A DNA stretch of 64,000 bases. Source: Thermobifida halotolerans (GTDB lineage: Bacteria; Actinomycetota; Actinomycetes; Streptosporangiales; Streptosporangiaceae). Both the position numbers and the translations under genes were made by a program. Under the pieces are notes generated by a model. It was given only the letters and a program-made list of their open reading frames with translations, was not told the origin of the DNA and did not search any database. The stretch spans positions 3,162,001 to 3,226,000 of the forward strand of contig NZ_CP063196.1 of NCBI RefSeq assembly GCF_003574835.2. Reading direction: 5' to 3'. This document shows, piece by piece, positions 63,666 to 64,000 of this stretch. The first letter of the stretch is position 1. The number at the start of each line of letters is the position of its first letter.

Positions 63666-64000
63666 TCACTCATCCTCGGTGGCGGCGCGCTCACCTTCGA
63701 GGAACTCCTCGAGATCAGCACGGATGCTCGCGGCTCTGCTCTCGGCGTCTTCCGGCTCGGCCGCTCCGTCCGCGGACTCGGCGCCCGTCATGGGGAGGGC
63801 CGGCTGGTTCGTGCGGTGCGCCCCGCGTCGGGGCAGGCCCGCGGCGGTGAAGGCGGGACCGCTGTCGTCTCTGTTCTGCGGGGCGCGTGAGGTCGGCGAA
63901 GTCATGGGTGACGGGCTCACCGTTACTGGAGCGGTACTCGTTGTGTCGATGACGGGCTCGGGTTCGGGTTCGGGCCCGGTCGTGCTGACCAGTTCGGTCG
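63666..64000 (-). CDS. C-terminal end of conservon sensor histidine kinase (CvnA-type, partial)
   Basis: The minus-strand frame is open from the window edge to a TGA at 63666. Only the C-terminal tail is present: a Pro/Ser/Thr/Glu-rich linker and the end 'ADLEEFLEGERAATEDE', typical of the tails of nitrate-sensor-type conservon kinases. The kinase core lies outside the window. Assignment rests on the order kinase tail, roadblock, DUF742, GTPase, which is the conserved conservon order. Confidence 0.75.
   Translation of the reverse strand, partial: TELVSTTGPEPEPEPVIDTTSTAPVTVSPSPMTSPTSRAPQNRDDSGPAFTAAGLPRRGAHRTNQPALPMTGAESADGAAEPEDAESRAASIRADLEEFLEGERAATEDE

Overview
The window is high-GC, gene-dense DNA from an actinobacterium. 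The evidence is strongly G/C-biased third codon positions, frequent GTG/TTG starts, actinobacterial-only families (DUF397 with an Scr1-type regulator, DUF2510, a roadblock/DUF742/GTPase 'conservon', KtrA/KtrB, anti-sigma-type HATPases) and several mRNAs that look leaderless. The mix resembles Nocardiopsaceae (Thermobifida/Nocardiopsis-like); this is an inference from gene families, not a species identification. I see no rRNA, insertion sequence, prophage or CRISPR array. One tRNA (His) is present.

Layout. 1-15.2 kb holds mixed housekeeping and envelope genes: a partial D-2-hydroxyacid dehydrogenase homologue without its catalytic residues, secreted and membrane proteins, an NlpC/P60 peptidase, a second intact D-2-hydroxyacid dehydrogenase, a lipid kinase, an RNA methyltransferase, a VWA protein, a DUF2510 protein with three nearly identical 144-bp repeats, oligoribonuclease and tRNA-His. 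15.6-32.2 kb is a long co-directional Tad/Flp pilus locus. It contains cpaB, a TadZ ATPase carrying a C-terminal TadE-like pseudopilin, tadE, tadA/cpaF, tadB, tadC, a two-component system, the Flp pilin and a TadG-like protein. These are followed by accessory genes: an OmpA-type lipoprotein and a related secreted protein in a low-GC patch, an NlpC/P60 peptidase with a prepilin-like N-terminus, a lipoprotein, a second MinD/ParA-like ATPase, and a 441-residue protein that starts like a Flp pilin. No prepilin peptidase is encoded in the window.

32.2-43.3 kb (mostly minus strand) has a fused two-domain peptide ABC ATPase with one permease, an aldo/keto reductase, a Tat-exported PhoX-family phosphatase, an anti-sigma-like kinase, a 52-codon small gene and an RND exporter. 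43.6-51 kb is an ion and metal block: MarR (divergent from the RND gene), a FhuF-like Fe-S protein, an ArsR/CDF pair sharing tandem operators, NhaA, KtrB/KtrA with a structured leader, and ZnuA with a Zur-like box over its -35 element. 51.3-53.3 kb holds DUF397, an Scr1-type regulator and an anti-sigma-like kinase; the first and last share an unusual palindrome upstream. 53.7-56.9 kb is a fabG plus two acyl-CoA dehydrogenases unit. 57-62.1 kb has a beta-lactamase-like hydrolase, the biotin ECF transporter bioY-ecfA-ecfT, a lactonase and a type II thioesterase. 62.2-64 kb is a conservon whose sensor kinase runs off the window.

The most interesting part is the accessory half of the Tad locus. 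There, prepilin-type N-termini are joined to non-pilin cargo (a cell-wall peptidase and a large secreted domain) and a pseudopilin is joined to a cytoplasmic ATPase. This suggests a Tad machine that assembles or displays enzymatic tip or anchor subunits in a Gram-positive wall; that function is inference.
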